DNA of 41,391 nucleotides from Dehalococcoidia bacterium. GTDB lineage: Bacteria; Chloroflexota; Dehalococcoidia; Dehalococcoidales; UBA3254. Numbering within the stretch: position 1 is the first letter of the stretch; every line of letters begins with the position of its first letter. The stretch covers positions 1 through 41,391 of the forward strand of contig JANYAV010000017.1 of the NCBI GenBank assembly GCA_025361145.1, read 5' to 3'. The position numbers were made by a program, and so were the translations under genes. Positions 40,722 through 41,391 of this stretch are shown here, in pieces. The notes beneath the pieces are model-generated. The model was not told the DNA's origin. It saw only the letters and a program-made list of their open reading frames with translations, and ran no database searches.

Positions 40722-41391
40722 TGAGGGAACTGCGACTCCAATACCCTATTCCGTTGATAGGTCGGTTAATGAATGTATCGACCAGCGGATATTATACCTG
40801 GAGAGACAGACCAATATCACAGCGGAAGAAAGATGAAGTGCGGCTGGAGTTGGAGATCAAAGCTGCCCACCAGCGGACCAGGCAGACTTATGGCCCTGAG
40901 CGCTTGCAGCAAGACTTAAACAAGCACGGTGTTCAGGTTGGTCTCTATCGGATCAGGCGTATTCGTAAGAAACTAGGAATCCGCTGTAAGCAGAAAAGAA
41001 GATTCAAGGTAACCACTTGTTCTAACCATGGCTTACCTGTAGCAGAGAACATATTAAGCCGAGGTTTCAAGGTTAATCAACCAAATAAAGTTTGGGTTAG
41101 CGATATAACCTATATACCCACTGAAGAAGGTTGGCTATATCTGGCTGGTCATAAAGATCTCTGTACCAGTGAGATCGTAGGATATGCTATGGGAGAACGG
41201 TTATCCAAATATCTGGTTAGTGAATCCTTACTCAAAGCTTTAGGACTAAGAAAACCGGCACAAGGCTTATTACAGCATTCCGATCGCGGCAGTCAGTACT
41301 GCGCAGCCGAGTATAGGCAGCTTCTAGAGAGTAGAGGAATCCAAGTATCGATGAGTCGCAAAGGGAATTGCTATGATAATGCTCCCATGGA
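40718..41391 (+). CDS. IS3-family transposase OrfB, partial at the window end
   Basis: From the ATG at 40718 the frame reads MMRELRLQYPIPLIGRLMNV and continues with TYGPERLQQDL and a DDE-type integrase core. The first catalytic Asp is in VSDITYIPT, the second in HSDRGSQY, and the Glu is expected past the window end after CYDNAPM. The length so far is 224 codons of the usual ~280. It is normally made as an OrfAB fusion through the A7 slip at 40670. The catalytic part appears intact, so the element may be active. Confidence 0.93.
   Translation, partial: MMRELRLQYPIPLIGRLMNVSTSGYYTWRDRPISQRKKDEVRLELEIKAAHQRTRQTYGPERLQQDLNKHGVQVGLYRIRRIRKKLGIRCKQKRRFKVTTCSNHGLPVAENILSRGFKVNQPNKVWVSDITYIPTEEGWLYLAGHKDLCTSEIVGYAMGERLSKYLVSESLLKALGLRKPAQGLLQHSDRGSQYCAAEYRQLLESRGIQVSMSRKGNCYDNAPM

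Larger units (their letters stand above)
40352..41391 (+). mobile_element. IS3-family insertion sequence, right end outside the window
   Basis: The unit comprises orfA (40407-40721) and orfB (from 40718), with a slippery A7 and a -1 frame relation. The left end is not certain: TGGG at 40354 or TGAGG at 40343 are both TG-type ends. TGGACAC (40362-40368) and GTGTCCA (40399-40405) form a leader hairpin next to the orfA Shine-Dalgarno, which may limit translation from read-through transcripts. The right end and target duplication lie beyond the window. Confidence 0.9.

Overview
The window looks like a chromosomal segment of an anaerobic bacterium of the Chloroflexota, most likely a Dehalococcoidia relative. 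This is inferred from gene content, not from a search. The supporting signs are a short 167-residue EF-Ts, the order rpsB-tsf-pyrH-frr-uppS, a split methylmalonyl-CoA mutase (separate catalytic and B12-binding subunits) with meaB, epimerase and carboxyltransferase, several TTG starts, and a moderate GC content with AT-rich intergenic DNA.

Layout. Positions 1-4900 carry envelope and stress genes: a partial lipoprotein, a PrsW-type membrane protease, an MFS permease, a universal stress protein, a CAP-domain lipoprotein and a small membrane protein. Positions 4900-8440 are the housekeeping cluster rpsB-tsf / pyrH-frr-uppS on the minus strand, with a good promoter before rpsB and a terminator after tsf. 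Positions 8500-13500 are a methylmalonyl-CoA operon on the minus strand (meaB, mutase large subunit, B12 subunit, epimerase, carboxyltransferase), closed by a 17-bp-arm palindromic terminator. It connects propionyl-CoA and succinyl-CoA through methylmalonyl-CoA. Positions 13567-17000 hold cysE-cysS (cysteine synthesis and charging) and ispD-ispF (MEP isoprenoid pathway, upstream of the UppS lipid carrier). Positions 17049-19406 encode a surface protein built of a seven-bladed propeller and five TIG domains, followed by a secreted lipase-like hydrolase. Positions 21145-31900 mix membrane proteins (a site-2-protease homologue lacking its zinc histidines, a TrhA/hemolysin III protein), DNA metabolism genes (PIF1-like helicase, DUF2779 Fe-S nuclease/exonuclease, RadA), hydrolases and an S41 protease / zincin pair.

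Positions 32188-38000 contain rsmE, a zinc-ribbon gene with a structured leader, a three-gene ABC-2 exporter, a DUF1232 protein, RNase P RNA and a frameshifted Imm5-like immunity gene. This stretch is seeded with at least four copies of a dispersed palindromic repeat, all in one orientation. Positions 38121-39170 carry a DUF2975 / YozG-like regulator pair followed by a DUF4386 pseudogene with an internal deletion. A PAS-PAS protein with no output domain follows, and then an IS3-family insertion sequence that runs off the window end and carries a clear A7 -1 frameshift site.

The core pathways are ordinary. The most unusual items are the repeat family at 32.9-38.0 kb, the catalytically stripped S2P-CBS protein, the propeller-TIG protein with near-identical 117-bp units, the two alternative hairpins that cover the ribosome binding site of the zinc-ribbon gene, and the decaying accessory genes at the right end. 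I did not find a clear multi-gene defence system or a CRISPR array.
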